A DNA stretch of 64,000 nt from Carnimonas bestiolae (GTDB taxonomy: Bacteria; Pseudomonadota; Gammaproteobacteria; Pseudomonadales; Halomonadaceae): NCBI RefSeq assembly GCF_051251125.1, contig NZ_JBPCZL010000001.1; one strand, given 5' to 3'. Numbering within the stretch: the first letter of the stretch is position 1; each line of letters opens with the position of its first letter. The notes below the pieces were generated by a model. The model searched no databases and was not told where the DNA came from. It worked only from the letters and a program-made list of their open reading frames with translations. The translations under genes and the position numbers were made by a program. Below, in pieces: positions 17,655-27,581 of the stretch.

Positions 17655-18869
17655 ATGAGACGAGTCCACTCCTCTATGAGCAACAGCGTGACGATTAGAA
17701 AACGAATTGGGCTGGTGGTGGCCGTCATCGTGCTACTGGTCATCGGCATTGGATGGTACAGCCATCGCGACAGCGGCGAATCGTCGACGAACAGCGAGCG
17801 TCAAAGCGGCGATGCCGTATCAGCGATGCCAGCAGTTCGTGAAGATTTTCCAGTTTACGTATCAGCGCTGGGCACGGTTACGTCGCTGGCCACGGTCAAT
17901 GTGATTCCGCAGGTGGAGGGAACGCTTGAATCGATCAATGTGAATGAAGGTGATCACGTACGACGTGGCGATCTTATCGCCCGCATCGACGATCGCACCT
18001 CCAACGCGTCATTGCAGCAGGCGCAAGGCGAATTAGCGCAATCTCAAGCGCAGTTGAGCAATGCGCAGCAGAATTTAGAGCGCAATCGTAAGCTACTCGA
18101 GCGCGGCGCCATCTCGAGACAAACCTTCGACGACCAGCGCGATCAGGTTCGCCAATATCAAGGCACCGTAAATGCGCAGCAGGCAGCGGTCCGAAATGCC
18201 CGAGCCAGCCTTAGCTACACCGCCATCACCTCCCCTGTCGATGGGATTGTCGGGGTACGCAACATCGATCCCGGCAACCTGGTGTCGTCGGGCAGCAGTT
18301 CTCCGCTGCTGACCATCACCCAGCTTGATCCGATTTCCGTGGTGTTTTCGCTGCCCGCGAGCTATCGCCAGCAGATTGCTGCGCGCCTTGAGCAAGGCGT
18401 GGTAGTCAAGGTGTTTGAAAGCGGCGAAAAGCAGCAGCTTGCGCAGGGCCGCCTGCAAAGCATCGACAGCAAGATCGACAGCGAAACCAACACATTGCGC
18501 ATGCGTGCGCGCTTCGATAATGCCAGTACAGCGCTCTACCCCGATCAGTTTGTTAACGTTCAGGTAGAACTAGCGCGCCTGCCCAATGCGGTGGTAATTC
18601 CCGAAACCGCCGTGCAAAGCGCGCAGGACGGCTCATTCGTTTATGTAGTAGGCAGTGACAGCAAGGTACAACGGCGCAAGATTGTGGAGCGCGCTACCAG
18701 CGCCGAACAGGTGGCTATCGAAAGCGGCCTTGAGGCAGGAGATCAGGTAGTCGTTGATGGCATCGACCGCCTGCGCGACGGCGCAACGGTCAACGTCGTT
18801 AGCCACCACTTGCCCGGCGATCAGCAAACGGCGCAAGACACCCAGGCAACCGACAGCGATCCCTCATGA
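17655..18869 (+). CDS. mdtA: MdtA/MuxA-type periplasmic adaptor of an RND efflux pump
   Basis: A membrane-fusion protein of 404 residues that links the inner-membrane pump to an outer-membrane channel. An N-terminal membrane anchor (IGLVVAVIVLLVIGIGW) is followed by a lipoyl half-motif with GTLESINVNEGDHVRRGDLI. A long coiled-coil hairpin rich in Gln follows (LQQAQGELAQSQAQLSNAQQ and further), then the second lipoyl half with ITSPVDGIVGVRNIDPGNLV and beta-barrel domains. ATG 17655 has AGG five bases before; ATG 17676 is a weaker alternative. Its stop overlaps the next gene's start. No two-component regulator such as BaeSR lies beside the operon. Confidence 0.9.
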   Translation: MRRVHSSMSNSVTIRKRIGLVVAVIVLLVIGIGWYSHRDSGESSTNSERQSGDAVSAMPAVREDFPVYVSALGTVTSLATVNVIPQVEGTLESINVNEGDHVRRGDLIARIDDRTSNASLQQAQGELAQSQAQLSNAQQNLERNRKLLERGAISRQTFDDQRDQVRQYQGTVNAQQAAVRNARASLSYTAITSPVDGIVGVRNIDPGNLVSSGSSSPLLTITQLDPISVVFSLPASYRQQIAARLEQGVVVKVFESGEKQQLAQGRLQSIDSKIDSETNTLRMRARFDNASTALYPDQFVNVQVELARLPNAVVIPETAVQSAQDGSFVYVVGSDSKVQRRKIVERATSAEQVAIESGLEAGDQVVVDGIDRLRDGATVNVVSHHLPGDQQTAQDTQATDSDPS

Positions 18870-21800
18870 ATCCATCGCGACCGTTTATTCTCAGGCCCGT
18901 CGCCACCTCGCTGGTGATGCTGGCGATCATGATCGCCGGCGTGCTGGGCTATCGCATGTTGCCAGTGGCTTCGCTGCCGGAAGTTGAATTTCCCACCATT
19001 CAGGTGCAGACGCTCTACCCCGGAGCAGGGCCGCAGGTCATGCAGTCGAACGTGACGGCCCCACTGGAAAACGAGTTGGGAGAAATTTCCGGGCTGCAGG
19101 ACATGAAGTCGAACAGCACCGGCGGCGCGTCGATCATTACCCTGCGCTTTTCGCTCGATACTGATATTGGCGTTGCCGAGCAGGACGTGCAGGCGGCCAT
19201 TAACCAGGCGCAGTCGCTGCTGCCTTCTGATCTGCCGATGCCGCCTGCTTATCGCAAGGTCAATCCAGCGGACTCCCCTATTCTGAGCCTGGCCATCACC
19301 TCCGACAGTCTACCGCTGGCGAAAGTCTATGACCTGATCGACACACGCATTGCCCAGCGTCTTAGTCAGGTGCAGGGCGTCGGCATGATCAATCTGGAAG
19401 GCGGTAACAAGCCGGCAGTGCGGGTGGATATCGATGCGCGCAAGGCGGCAGCGGCAGGCATGAGCCTTGAGGATGTTCGAGAAGCCGTTGATAACGCCAA
19501 CGTCAATCTTGCCAAGGGCAGCATCTACGGGCGCTACCGCACGCTGAGCATCGATGCCAACGACCAGCTTGCCTCGGCGGACGAATACCGTGACCTGATC
19601 ATCAAGTACCGCAATGGCGCAGCGGTGCGGCTCTCCGATGTCGCAGACGTTAGCGAAGGCGCTGAAAACCGCTACTTGGCCGCCTACGCCAATGGTCAAG
19701 AGGCGTTGATTTTGAACGTTCGACGCCAGCCCGGCGCCAACGTTATCTCTACCGTCGATCAAATTCAGCAACTACTGCCAAGGCTGCAAGCGCAGCTTCC
19801 GCCTAGCGTGCATATCGAGCCGTTGGCGGACCGCACCCAAACCATTCGCGCCTCTATCAAGGATGTGCAGTTCGAGCTGGTACTCGCGATTGCGCTAGTG
19901 ACGCTGGTAACCTTTCTGTTCTTGCGCAACCTGCGAGCGACGCTGATTCCCAGCGTCGCAGTGCCGCTAACGCTGATCGGTACCTTCGCGGCGATGTACC
20001 TGTTCGGCTTCAGCGTTAACAACCTCAGTCTGATGGCGCTTACCATCGCGACCGGCTTCGTAATAGACGATGCCATCGTGGTACTGGAGAACATTATTCG
20101 CCATCTTGAGCGTGGCAAGCCGCCGCTCAAGGCCGCGCTGGAAGGCTCGCACCAGATTGTCTTCACGGTTATCTCACTGACCATTTCACTGATTGCGGTG
20201 CTGATTCCATTGCTGTTTATGCAGGATGTGATTGGCCGCTTGTTCCGCGAATTTGCGCTAACGCTCACCTGCGCCATTGTTATCTCGGCATTTATTTCGC
20301 TAACGCTGACGCCGATGCTATGCGCCAAGCTGCTGAAGCCCATCCAGCACCATCATCCAGATGCCCAGCCGCCGCATCACCACGCTGAAGGATCAGCCGA
20401 TGCGCACCACGCTACTGCTCAAGGTTCAGATCAGGGCAGTCACATCGCTCAGTACGATGAGCAAAGCGTTAATAGCCGTATCGAACGCGGCTATGGCACA
20501 ACGCTTGGCTGGGTGCTTAACCATCAGTTTGCGACGTTGCTGGTGGCACTGGGGGCTTTTGTCGTTACTGCCCTTCTCTACGTGTCGATATCGAAGGGGC
20601 TGTTGCCCAGTGAAGACACCGGCATGCTGCAGGGCATTACCGATGCCAGCCAAAACACCTCGTTCGACGCCATGGCGAAACGTCAGCAGATGCTCGCTCG
20701 CTTGGTACAAGAGGATCCTGCGGTACAGAACGTCAGTTCGATGATCGGGATCGACGGCACCAATGCCACGCTCAACTCGGGCAGACTGTCGATCGTGCTG
20801 AAGCCGATTGCCGAACGCGATGATACCCAAACCGTGATGGATCGCCTCAGCCGCAAGGCGCGGCAGGTCGCCGGCATCAAGCTCTATCTGCAGCCGGTAC
20901 AGGAACTGGTGCTGGAGGATCAGATTGGCCGCGAGCCGTACCAGATGAGCATGACTCATCCAGATCGTAGCGTGCTGGAGCGGGAAGTGAGTGCGTTGCT
21001 GGAACGCATGAACGCCTCGCCGGCGATCAGCAATGCAACCTCGGACATGCAAAACAAGGGCAGTGAGCTTTATCTTGAAGTCGATCGCGACACCGCCAGT
21101 CGCCTTGGCATCAGCATGAGCGATATCGACGCGACCCTTTACAACGCCTTCGGCCAGCGGCTGGTATCGACGATTTTCAGTCAGGCAACTCAATACCGCG
21201 TGGTGTTTGGCCTGAAAAAATCGCTGAGTCGCGATGCGAGCACCTTGGAGCGGCTTTATCTGAGCGGCGAAGACGACAAGATGGTGCCGCTTACCTCACT
21301 GGTAACCGTCAAAAAACGCGAAGCACCACTGGCGCTGAATCAGGACAACCAACTGCCCTCGACCCAGCTTTCCTTCAACGTGGGCGCTGGCTATTCACTC
21401 TCTGATGCCTTTACTGCCATCGACAAGGCGCGTCAGGGCGCCCACCTGGATAACGACACCCGCCTTGAATATCAGGGCTCGGCGCAGGTGTATGCCAACA
21501 ACAATAGTTCTACGCTGTGGCTGATTGTAGCGGCCATAGTGGCCGCCTATATCGTGCTTGGCGTCCTGTACGAAAGCTATATTCATCCGCTCACCATCCT
21601 GTCGACGCTGCCTTCAGCAGCCATCGGCGCACTGTTAGCATTGAAGCTGGGCGGCATGGAGCTGGGAATGGTGGGCATTATCGGGATTATTCTGCTGATC
21701 GGGATCGTGAAGAAGAATGCCATCATGATGATCGACTTCGCCCTCGATGCGCAGCGTCATCAGCAGATGAGTCCACGCGAAGCCATTTTCCAGGCGGCCC

Positions 21801-22063
21801 GACTGCGATTCCGGCCGATCATGATGACCACCTTCGCCGCCCTGCTTGGCGCGCTACCGCTAATGTTTGCTTCAGGCTACGGCGCTGAGCTTCGCAAACC
21901 GCTCGGTTTCTCGCTGGTGGGCGGGCTGTTGGTCAGCCAGCTGCTGACCCTTTACACCACGCCAGTGATTTATCTCTACTTCGAGCGTCTATCCGACTGG
22001 TGGCAACGCGTTCGCCATGCATCGTCCCATCATCATGATGGCAATGAGGGGCCGTCGCAGTGA
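18866..22063 (+). CDS. mdtB: MdtB/MuxB-type RND efflux pump subunit with His-rich insert
   Basis: A 1065-residue inner-membrane drug:proton antiporter of the HAE1 RND family, twelve helices in two repeats with large periplasmic loops. The proton-relay Asp pair is in GFVIDDAIVVLENIIRHLER (residues 401 and 402). The start overlaps mdtA by 4 bases and the end overlaps mdtC by 4, as in MdtABC systems where two different pump chains form a heterotrimer. Odd feature: residues about 495-526, in the cytoplasmic loop between helices 6 and 7, carry IQHHHPDAQPPHHHAEG and more His, nine in all. The C terminus carries another SSHHHDG. E. coli MdtB is 1040 residues and lacks this. The drug substrate is not predictable. 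Confidence 0.92.
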   Translation: MNPSRPFILRPVATSLVMLAIMIAGVLGYRMLPVASLPEVEFPTIQVQTLYPGAGPQVMQSNVTAPLENELGEISGLQDMKSNSTGGASIITLRFSLDTDIGVAEQDVQAAINQAQSLLPSDLPMPPAYRKVNPADSPILSLAITSDSLPLAKVYDLIDTRIAQRLSQVQGVGMINLEGGNKPAVRVDIDARKAAAAGMSLEDVREAVDNANVNLAKGSIYGRYRTLSIDANDQLASADEYRDLIIKYRNGAAVRLSDVADVSEGAENRYLAAYANGQEALILNVRRQPGANVISTVDQIQQLLPRLQAQLPPSVHIEPLADRTQTIRASIKDVQFELVLAIALVTLVTFLFLRNLRATLIPSVAVPLTLIGTFAAMYLFGFSVNNLSLMALTIATGFVIDDAIVVLENIIRHLERGKPPLKAALEGSHQIVFTVISLTISLIAVLIPLLFMQDVIGRLFREFALTLTCAIVISAFISLTLTPMLCAKLLKPIQHHHPDAQPPHHHAEGSADAHHATAQGSDQGSHIAQYDEQSVNSRIERGYGTTLGWVLNHQFATLLVALGAFVVTALLYVSISKGLLPSEDTGMLQGITDASQNTSFDAMAKRQQMLARLVQEDPAVQNVSSMIGIDGTNATLNSGRLSIVLKPIAERDDTQTVMDRLSRKARQVAGIKLYLQPVQELVLEDQIGREPYQMSMTHPDRSVLEREVSALLERMNASPAISNATSDMQNKGSELYLEVDRDTASRLGISMSDIDATLYNAFGQRLVSTIFSQATQYRVVFGLKKSLSRDASTLERLYLSGEDDKMVPLTSLVTVKKREAPLALNQDNQLPSTQLSFNVGAGYSLSDAFTAIDKARQGAHLDNDTRLEYQGSAQVYANNNSSTLWLIVAAIVAAYIVLGVLYESYIHPLTILSTLPSAAIGALLALKLGGMELGMVGIIGIILLIGIVKKNAIMMIDFALDAQRHQQMSPREAIFQAARLRFRPIMMTTFAALLGALPLMFASGYGAELRKPLGFSLVGGLLVSQLLTLYTTPVIYLYFERLSDWWQRVRHASSHHHDGNEGPSQ

Positions 22064-25000
22064 ATATCACTGCGCCCTTTATCAAACGCCCTATCGCTAC
22101 CATTTTGCTATCGGTAGCGACGCTGCTGCTGGGCGGGCTGGCGTGGTTCATGCTACCGGTGGCGCCGCTGCCCGACATGCGTATTCCGGTCATTATGGTC
22201 AATGCCTCCTTGAGCGGCGCCAATCCGGATACCATGGCCTCTACCGTGGCAGCGCCGCTGGAGCGCTCGCTTGGGCAGATCTCGGGAATCAAGCAAATCA
22301 GCTCCACCAGTTCTGAAGGCGGCACCCAGATCGTGGTGCAGTTCAAGTTCGGGAAGAACATCGATGAGGCGGCACGCGAGGTACAGGCGGCCATCAACTC
22401 GGCACAGGCGCTGCTGCCAACCGCTATGCGCAGTCGCCCCAGCTACCGCAAGGTCAATCCCACTGACGCCCCCATATTGCTAATGAGCCTGAGTTCGCCA
22501 CGGCTTTCTCAAGGCGAGCTTTATCAATTGGCAGATCGCACCATTTCCCCGCGATTACTGCGCATTTCAGGCGTTGGCTCGATCAGCGTGGGCGGTAGCT
22601 CCTCTCCCGCCATTCGCGTGGGCGTCGATCCCTTCGAGCTACAGCATGCAGGGATTTCCCTCGATACCGTGCGCAACGTGTTGGATAACGCCAACTCCTT
22701 GCAACCCAACGGCAGTATAGATAGCGGCGACAAGCGCCTGATGTTAGGCACTAACAGCCAGCTGTTTAACGCATCAGACTATCGCTCGCTGATTGTGCAC
22801 AGCAGCGATAACGGCCGGCGCATTCTGCACCTTGGCGATGTGGCCGAGGTGAGCGAAGGCGTCGAAAATCCTTACAGCGCCGGGTTCTATAATCAGCGCA
22901 GCGCGGTCATTCTGGTGGTCAGGCCCACGGCAGACGCCAATATCGTCGACACCGTCGATCAAATTCGCGCCGAATTGCCCAATGTGACCTCGCTGCTGCC
23001 TGAAGCCACTGAGCTGAACGTCACCATGGACCGTTCGCCGGGTATCCGCGCGTCGCTCACCGAAACTCAGCTAACGCTCATCATTGGGGTATTGCTGGTG
23101 GTCGGCGTTATCTTCCTGTTTCTGCGCTCGCTACGCCCCACGCTGATACCCGGCGTCGCCATTCCTATCACCTTGATTGGCACCTTCGCCGCTATATACA
23201 TGTGCGGCTATACGCTTAACACCATGACACTGATGGCACTGATTGTGTCGGTGGGATTTGTGGTCGACGACGCCATTGTGGTGGTTGAGAACGTGGCGCG
23301 ACATATCGATCGTGGCGAGCCGCCCTTCTCTGCTGCGCTCAAGGGCAGCGCTGAAATCAGCTTTACCGTGGTCTCGATGACGCTTTCGCTGGTGGCGGTG
23401 CTCATCCCCATTATGCTGCTTCCCGATCTGTTGGGGTTATTGTTCAGCTCGTTTGCCGCCACGCTGATGATTGCGCTACTGATTTCGATGGTGGTATCGC
23501 TGACGCTAACGCCAATGATGTGTGCGTATCTGTTTGCGTCACGTCATACCCATAAAGTAAGGCGCCCAGAGCGCTGGCTGATTGCAATGGGGAATCTTGT
23601 GCAGCGCGGTTACGCGGCTACCTTGGCCGTCGCGCTCAAACACCACCGGCTAACCCTGCTATCGCTATTTGCCGTGATAGGACTCAACGGTTACCTATTC
23701 GTGGTGGTGCCGAAAGCGTTCGTTCCCACTCAGGACACCGGACGCATTCAAACCTCGATTCGCCCCGACCAAAGCCTCGGCTTCAGCGCCACACGCGACA
23801 AGATCGAGCAGGTGCGCGATGTGCTGATGAAAGACCCGCGGGTGGAGAGCGTAGCCGGTTATGTGAGTACCGGCGGTCGCCACGGCGGTGGCGCAAGCGC
23901 GTTCATGTCACTGTCGCTGAAGGATGACCGTGACGCCGATACCCAAACCATCGCCAATCAGTTAACCCAGCGCGTTAGCCATTTTGCCGGGCTACGCATT
24001 GGCATGTTTGCGGCAGAGGATATCGGAGGCGGCAGCGGTAACGGCCAATACGATCTGACCCTACGCAGCGACAGCGTTGCACAGCTGAACAAGTATGCTG
24101 ACCGGGTCACTCACGCAATGGATAGCATGCCGCAGCTTACCGGGGTGACCAGCGACCACAGCGCTAACGGCCAGGCGCTGAATCTGGTGGTTAATCGCGA
24201 GCGTGCCAGCGCGCTTGGAATCAGCATGCGCGATGTCGATACCTTGCTGGAAAACAGCTTCGCGCAGCGCCAGGTATCGAGCGTGTATCGCGGCACCGAT
24301 CAGTATTACGTGATCATGCACGTGAAAGAAGATTATCAGTCCAGCGCTGATTCACTGAGCCACCAGTATCTGGTGAATGACGATGGCAAGCAGATTCCGA
24401 TTACCGCGTTCGCACACGTAGAGCGCTCGGTGTCACCTGTTGAGGTTAATCACCTCGATCAATTTGCGTCGATTAGCATCTCGTTCAATCTAGCGGATGG
24501 CGTGGTGTTAGGGGACGCTACCGAAGCCATCAAACACAAGGTGGATGGCCTGATGCTGCCGGGCGATATCATTGTCGACTTCAATGGCTCGGCATCCGAC
24601 TTTGAATCAAGCTCCCAAGCCATGCCGTGGATACTGCTGGCGGCACTGGCAACCGTCTATCTGGTGCTGGGCATACTTTACGAAAGCTACATTCATCCAT
24701 TCACGATCTTGTCGACACTGCCGTCAGCCGGAGTAGGCGCGCTGCTGGCGTTGCTGCTGGTCAAAGAGCCTTTCACGATGGTGGCGATGATCAGCCTTGT
24801 GCTGCTGATCGGCGTGGTGAAAAAGAACGCCATTTTGCTGGTGGACTTTGCCCTGCACGCCGAACGACATTATGGAAAATCGCCCCAGGAGGCGATTACC
24901 GAGGCCGCGCTGGTGCGCTTCCGGCCGATCATGATGACCACGATGGCGGCTATTCTTGGCGCAGTGCCACTGCTGATTGGACACGATGAGAACGCCGCCT

Positions 25001-25128
25001 ACCGCTACCCGCTTGGGGTTACCATTGTGGGCGGCCTGATCGTTAGCCAACTGCTAACGCTCTACACCACCCCAGTGGTTTATCTTTACTTCGATAAGTT
25101 GCGCTACTGGCGACGCTCGAAGCAGTAA
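22060..25128 (+). CDS. mdtC: MdtC/MuxC-type RND efflux pump subunit
   Basis: The second pump chain, 1022 residues, close to E. coli MdtC (1025). It has the same architecture as its neighbour: an FIKRPIATILLSVATLLLGG first helix, large porter loops, the proton-relay pair in GFVVDDAIVVVENVARH (residues 403 and 404) and the final FRPIMMTTMAAILGAVPLLIG helix. It has no histidine-rich insert. The GTG start overlaps the mdtB stop, and the operon ends here without an outer-membrane channel gene, so it probably uses a TolC-like protein encoded elsewhere. A short GGGCCG/CGGCCC hairpin (25133-25159) lies between it and the convergent acetyltransferase gene. Confidence 0.92.
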   Translation: MNITAPFIKRPIATILLSVATLLLGGLAWFMLPVAPLPDMRIPVIMVNASLSGANPDTMASTVAAPLERSLGQISGIKQISSTSSEGGTQIVVQFKFGKNIDEAAREVQAAINSAQALLPTAMRSRPSYRKVNPTDAPILLMSLSSPRLSQGELYQLADRTISPRLLRISGVGSISVGGSSSPAIRVGVDPFELQHAGISLDTVRNVLDNANSLQPNGSIDSGDKRLMLGTNSQLFNASDYRSLIVHSSDNGRRILHLGDVAEVSEGVENPYSAGFYNQRSAVILVVRPTADANIVDTVDQIRAELPNVTSLLPEATELNVTMDRSPGIRASLTETQLTLIIGVLLVVGVIFLFLRSLRPTLIPGVAIPITLIGTFAAIYMCGYTLNTMTLMALIVSVGFVVDDAIVVVENVARHIDRGEPPFSAALKGSAEISFTVVSMTLSLVAVLIPIMLLPDLLGLLFSSFAATLMIALLISMVVSLTLTPMMCAYLFASRHTHKVRRPERWLIAMGNLVQRGYAATLAVALKHHRLTLLSLFAVIGLNGYLFVVVPKAFVPTQDTGRIQTSIRPDQSLGFSATRDKIEQVRDVLMKDPRVESVAGYVSTGGRHGGGASAFMSLSLKDDRDADTQTIANQLTQRVSHFAGLRIGMFAAEDIGGGSGNGQYDLTLRSDSVAQLNKYADRVTHAMDSMPQLTGVTSDHSANGQALNLVVNRERASALGISMRDVDTLLENSFAQRQVSSVYRGTDQYYVIMHVKEDYQSSADSLSHQYLVNDDGKQIPITAFAHVERSVSPVEVNHLDQFASISISFNLADGVVLGDATEAIKHKVDGLMLPGDIIVDFNGSASDFESSSQAMPWILLAALATVYLVLGILYESYIHPFTILSTLPSAGVGALLALLLVKEPFTMVAMISLVLLIGVVKKNAILLVDFALHAERHYGKSPQEAITEAALVRFRPIMMTTMAAILGAVPLLIGHDENAAYRYPLGVTIVGGLIVSQLLTLYTTPVVYLYFDKLRYWRRSKQ

Positions 25129-25183
25129 ATCAGGGCCGCCTGCTTCTCAGTAACGGCCCAAGTTGAAGCGCGCTCTGGAGAGC

Positions 25184-25774
25184 TTAGTGCACCACCGAGA
25201 AATAACGCTCGGCGCGCGCCAAGCCATCGACAAACTGCTGTTTGAAACGCTCGAAGGTGGCGGGATCGTGCTTGAACGTGCGCACAATACGCGCGTCGTC
25301 AACGGCAATAACCTCATCGAGTTCCTCCGCGCGTTGCGCAGGATGCTGAGCATTCAGCCCTACTCGCGTATTCTCGCCTGCGGACGCATCAAGCCAGCGT
25401 GAGAACCCGGCTGACGAGAAAAACGCTTCAAGTGTCGGCTCGGTAACCGACACCCGCAGCGCGGTGGAGGCAGTAATGCGCTCTACCAGCGCCGTTGCGT
25501 AGCCTTGGCCGCGCAACGTCTTGGGGGTTGCCAGCAGCGTCAGCTCAGCGGCACGCCCCTGCTCTTCCAACACCAGTAACGCCACGCTTTTCAGCGCACC
25601 ATCATCGGCTAATGCCACCATACGCGCCGCGTGGTTAGGCAATAATTCGCTGGTTATCGCAGCGAAACGCACCAGCGGTGTTAGGCCGGCAGCGCTACCG
25701 AAAACTTCTGCGCACAGCAGCGCTACGCAGTCGTCACGCTGCTGCCCCGCTGCTATCTCAATCATTCTCATCAT
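25184..25774 (-). CDS. GNAT-family N-acetyltransferase
   Basis: A 196-residue acetyltransferase-like protein. The acetyl-CoA-binding region is the strand-loop-helix LTLLATPKTLRGQGYATALV near residue 80, a form of the R/Q-x-x-G-x-G/A motif A (RGQGYA). The substrate is unknown. The start has three close ATG codons; GGAATT lies before them, and the second or third ATG may be used. It is a single gene convergent with the RND operon. The 315 bases between its start and ugpQ (25775-26089) hold no recognisable gene; they must contain both divergent promoters. Confidence 0.8.
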   Translation of the reverse strand: MMRMIEIAAGQQRDDCVALLCAEVFGSAAGLTPLVRFAAITSELLPNHAARMVALADDGALKSVALLVLEEQGRAAELTLLATPKTLRGQGYATALVERITASTALRVSVTEPTLEAFFSSAGFSRWLDASAGENTRVGLNAQHPAQRAEELDEVIAVDDARIVRTFKHDPATFERFKQQFVDGLARAERYFSVVH

Positions 25775-26089
25775 AATTCCATCACAAAAAGGTGATTAAC
25801 TGGCGTGTAGCGGGCACTATAACGAGGTTGCTGCGGAAAATCAGGCACGCATCATTATTGCGCCCACCTTGCGCGCCTTTTATGGTCGAGTGAGTGCCGA
25901 GCCGCGTGGTACAGCGCTGGGAATACTGCACACGTCAACGCGCGGCCGGACAGCTATTCTTCGAGCGGTACTGCAGCGCGACACCTGCTGAGAAGCACTG
26001 CAACCAGCAGCGCTTCGGCATGTCCGGTACGTTCGAAAGATGCACGATCGACGCGCTGTTCGTTTTTCACTCTATGTCAGGAAGTATCA

Positions 26090-26881
26090 ATGCTACTGCC
26101 ACGCTTGATGGGTCACCGTGGATTCGCTGCAAGAGCGCCCGAAAACACCCTCTCTGCCATCCGAGCGGCTGCCGAGGCCGGCATTCGTTGGGTTGAGCTC
26201 GACGTTCAATTGCTTGCCGACGGCACGCCGGTTATCTGGCACGACGCGCACATGGCGCGCTGTAGCAACAGCCGCGCTTATCTCTCTCAAATCGGACTTT
26301 CCGAGGCACGTCGCTTCGATGTAGGCAGCTGGTTTTCACCTGAATTTGCCGGTGAGCGTATCGCCACGCTGGAAGAAGCCCTCGCTACCGTCGACGAGCT
26401 CGGGCTTGGTCTCAACCTTGAAATCAAGGTCAGCACCGCGCGAGATCCACTGCGCCTCACCGAAGCCGTAGTGCCGCATCTCAGCGGCGCCCTTCCAAGT
26501 GAGCGTCTACTGCTCTCAAGCTTCAATCAGGAAGCGCTCTACCGCGCACACCGCCTCGATCCCTCGCTGAATCTCGGCATTCTTTACGATGAGAAAGTGC
26601 CACGGGTGTGGCAGTGGGACGTCGAGCGCGTTGGCGCCGTCAGCATTCATCCCAACTGGGAGAATCTCAACCCTGACATCGTGAAGGAAATGCGCCAAAA
26701 AGGCCTCGAAGTCGTGTGCTATACCGTCAACGACCCCGATGCCTTCGCGCCCTGGTGGCAGTGCGGCGTTAACGCCGTCATCTCGGACGACCCCACCCTA
26801 TTCAGCCAGCTAAACGACACCTCCGAGCACCCACAAGGCCGCGACAATGAGCATCAGCCCAGCGATCCCATCGGCGAATAA
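26090..26881 (+). CDS. ugpQ: Cytosolic glycerophosphodiester phosphodiesterase
   Basis: A TIM-barrel GDPD of 263 residues that hydrolyses glycerophosphodiesters to glycerol-3-phosphate and an alcohol such as choline. Active-site motifs are GHRGFAARAPENTLSAIRAA (first His and Glu), ELDVQLLADGTPVIWHD (metal Glu/Asp and second His) and NLEIKVSTA. There is no signal peptide, which favours the cytosolic UgpQ type over periplasmic GlpQ. AGGAAG lies 6 bases before ATG. It stands alone, without ugp transporter genes. A link to the choline-oxidising bet genes 9 kb away is possible only in a metabolic sense. Confidence 0.92.
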   Translation: MLLPRLMGHRGFAARAPENTLSAIRAAAEAGIRWVELDVQLLADGTPVIWHDAHMARCSNSRAYLSQIGLSEARRFDVGSWFSPEFAGERIATLEEALATVDELGLGLNLEIKVSTARDPLRLTEAVVPHLSGALPSERLLLSSFNQEALYRAHRLDPSLNLGILYDEKVPRVWQWDVERVGAVSIHPNWENLNPDIVKEMRQKGLEVVCYTVNDPDAFAPWWQCGVNAVISDDPTLFSQLNDTSEHPQGRDNEHQPSDPIGE

Positions 26882-26906
26882 CTGAAGCGGCTGGTGGCTA
26901 AATGCG

Positions 26907-26944
26907 AAGCGCCGCGCCCTGTGAAAAGGACGCGGCGCTTTTTT
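26907..26944 (+). terminator. Rho-independent terminator of ugpQ
   Basis: AAGCGCCGCG 26907-26916 pairs with CGCGGCGCTT 26931-26940, with additional CCT/AGG pairing inside, and six T residues end at 26944. The stem sequence is nearly the same as that of the terminator at 27582-27619. Confidence 0.92.
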
Positions 26945-26982
26945 GGGTGAAATATATGAGCGACCGTATTAAAGCGAGATGA

Positions 26983-27195
26983 CTAAAGAATCTCCGAGCC
27001 CCTACCCACCTGCGTTGGCAACATAGCATTCATTCCACCGCTGTCACATAGCTTAAACAGCAACGCGGCTCGAGAATTCTGCTTTACCTCGACAACTTCA
27101 TGAAAAACAATACGTTTTACACCAAGCCCAGTTGATAGAGAGAACGGATCAATGGGGCAGCCATCGCCACGATCACTGGGACAAACATAGACCAT
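26983..27195 (-). CDS. Possible small hypothetical protein (70 residues)
   Basis: An open frame of 70 codons with AGGG six bases before its ATG. Its composition is protein-like (GVKRIVFHEVVEVKQNSRAA, two Cys near the N terminus), but no domain is recognised. It lies in the 276-base gap between the ugpQ terminator and the next small gene, and is divergent to that gene. It could be a genuine small gene, a remnant or chance. Confidence 0.3.
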   Translation of the reverse strand: MVYVCPSDRGDGCPIDPFSLSTGLGVKRIVFHEVVEVKQNSRAALLFKLCDSGGMNAMLPTQVGRGSEIL

Positions 27196-27220
27196 GCGCT
27201 ACCCTAACAAGGTAATCGGG

Positions 27221-27514
27221 ATGGCTCACAAGCCAGCCTCATCAAGAAGCATCGACAATAGCCAAAGCAGCACTGGTAACGGCGGAGAGCCACCAATGGA
27301 CAGATTGGAAAAACGCGTCGACACGCTGGAACTCACTATCCACGATCTCAGCGCCGACGTGGCGGCTATAAAAAGCAGCCATGCGACCAAACACGACCTG
27401 GTCAGCGTTTACCAAGCGATTAACAGCCAAACGTGGAAATTAATCACCGCCATGGGCATGCTGGTCGCCACCTTCAGCGCCATCAACGGCGTTATGGTTT
27501 ATTTCCTGAAGTAA
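27221..27514 (+). CDS. Small coiled-coil protein with C-terminal membrane helix
   Basis: A 97-residue protein from ATG 27221, which has AAGG eight bases upstream; other in-frame starts are 27194 and 27296 (the latter with GGAG). A polar leader ending in NGGEPPM is followed by a heptad-like coiled coil (MDRLEKRVDTLELTIHDLSA) and a single C-terminal hydrophobic segment (ITAMGMLVATFSAINGVMVY). The arrangement resembles many small XhlA-like or DUF1640-like bacterial proteins that oligomerise at the inner membrane, but the function is unknown. It is bracketed by two similar terminator hairpins. Confidence 0.7.
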   Translation: MAHKPASSRSIDNSQSSTGNGGEPPMDRLEKRVDTLELTIHDLSADVAAIKSSHATKHDLVSVYQAINSQTWKLITAMGMLVATFSAINGVMVYFLK

Positions 27515-27581
27515 CTAAGGGCGTTGGTCAATAAGGCCAACACTCTGGTTAGCCAACTTTCCCCATCAGTCGCCAAACACT

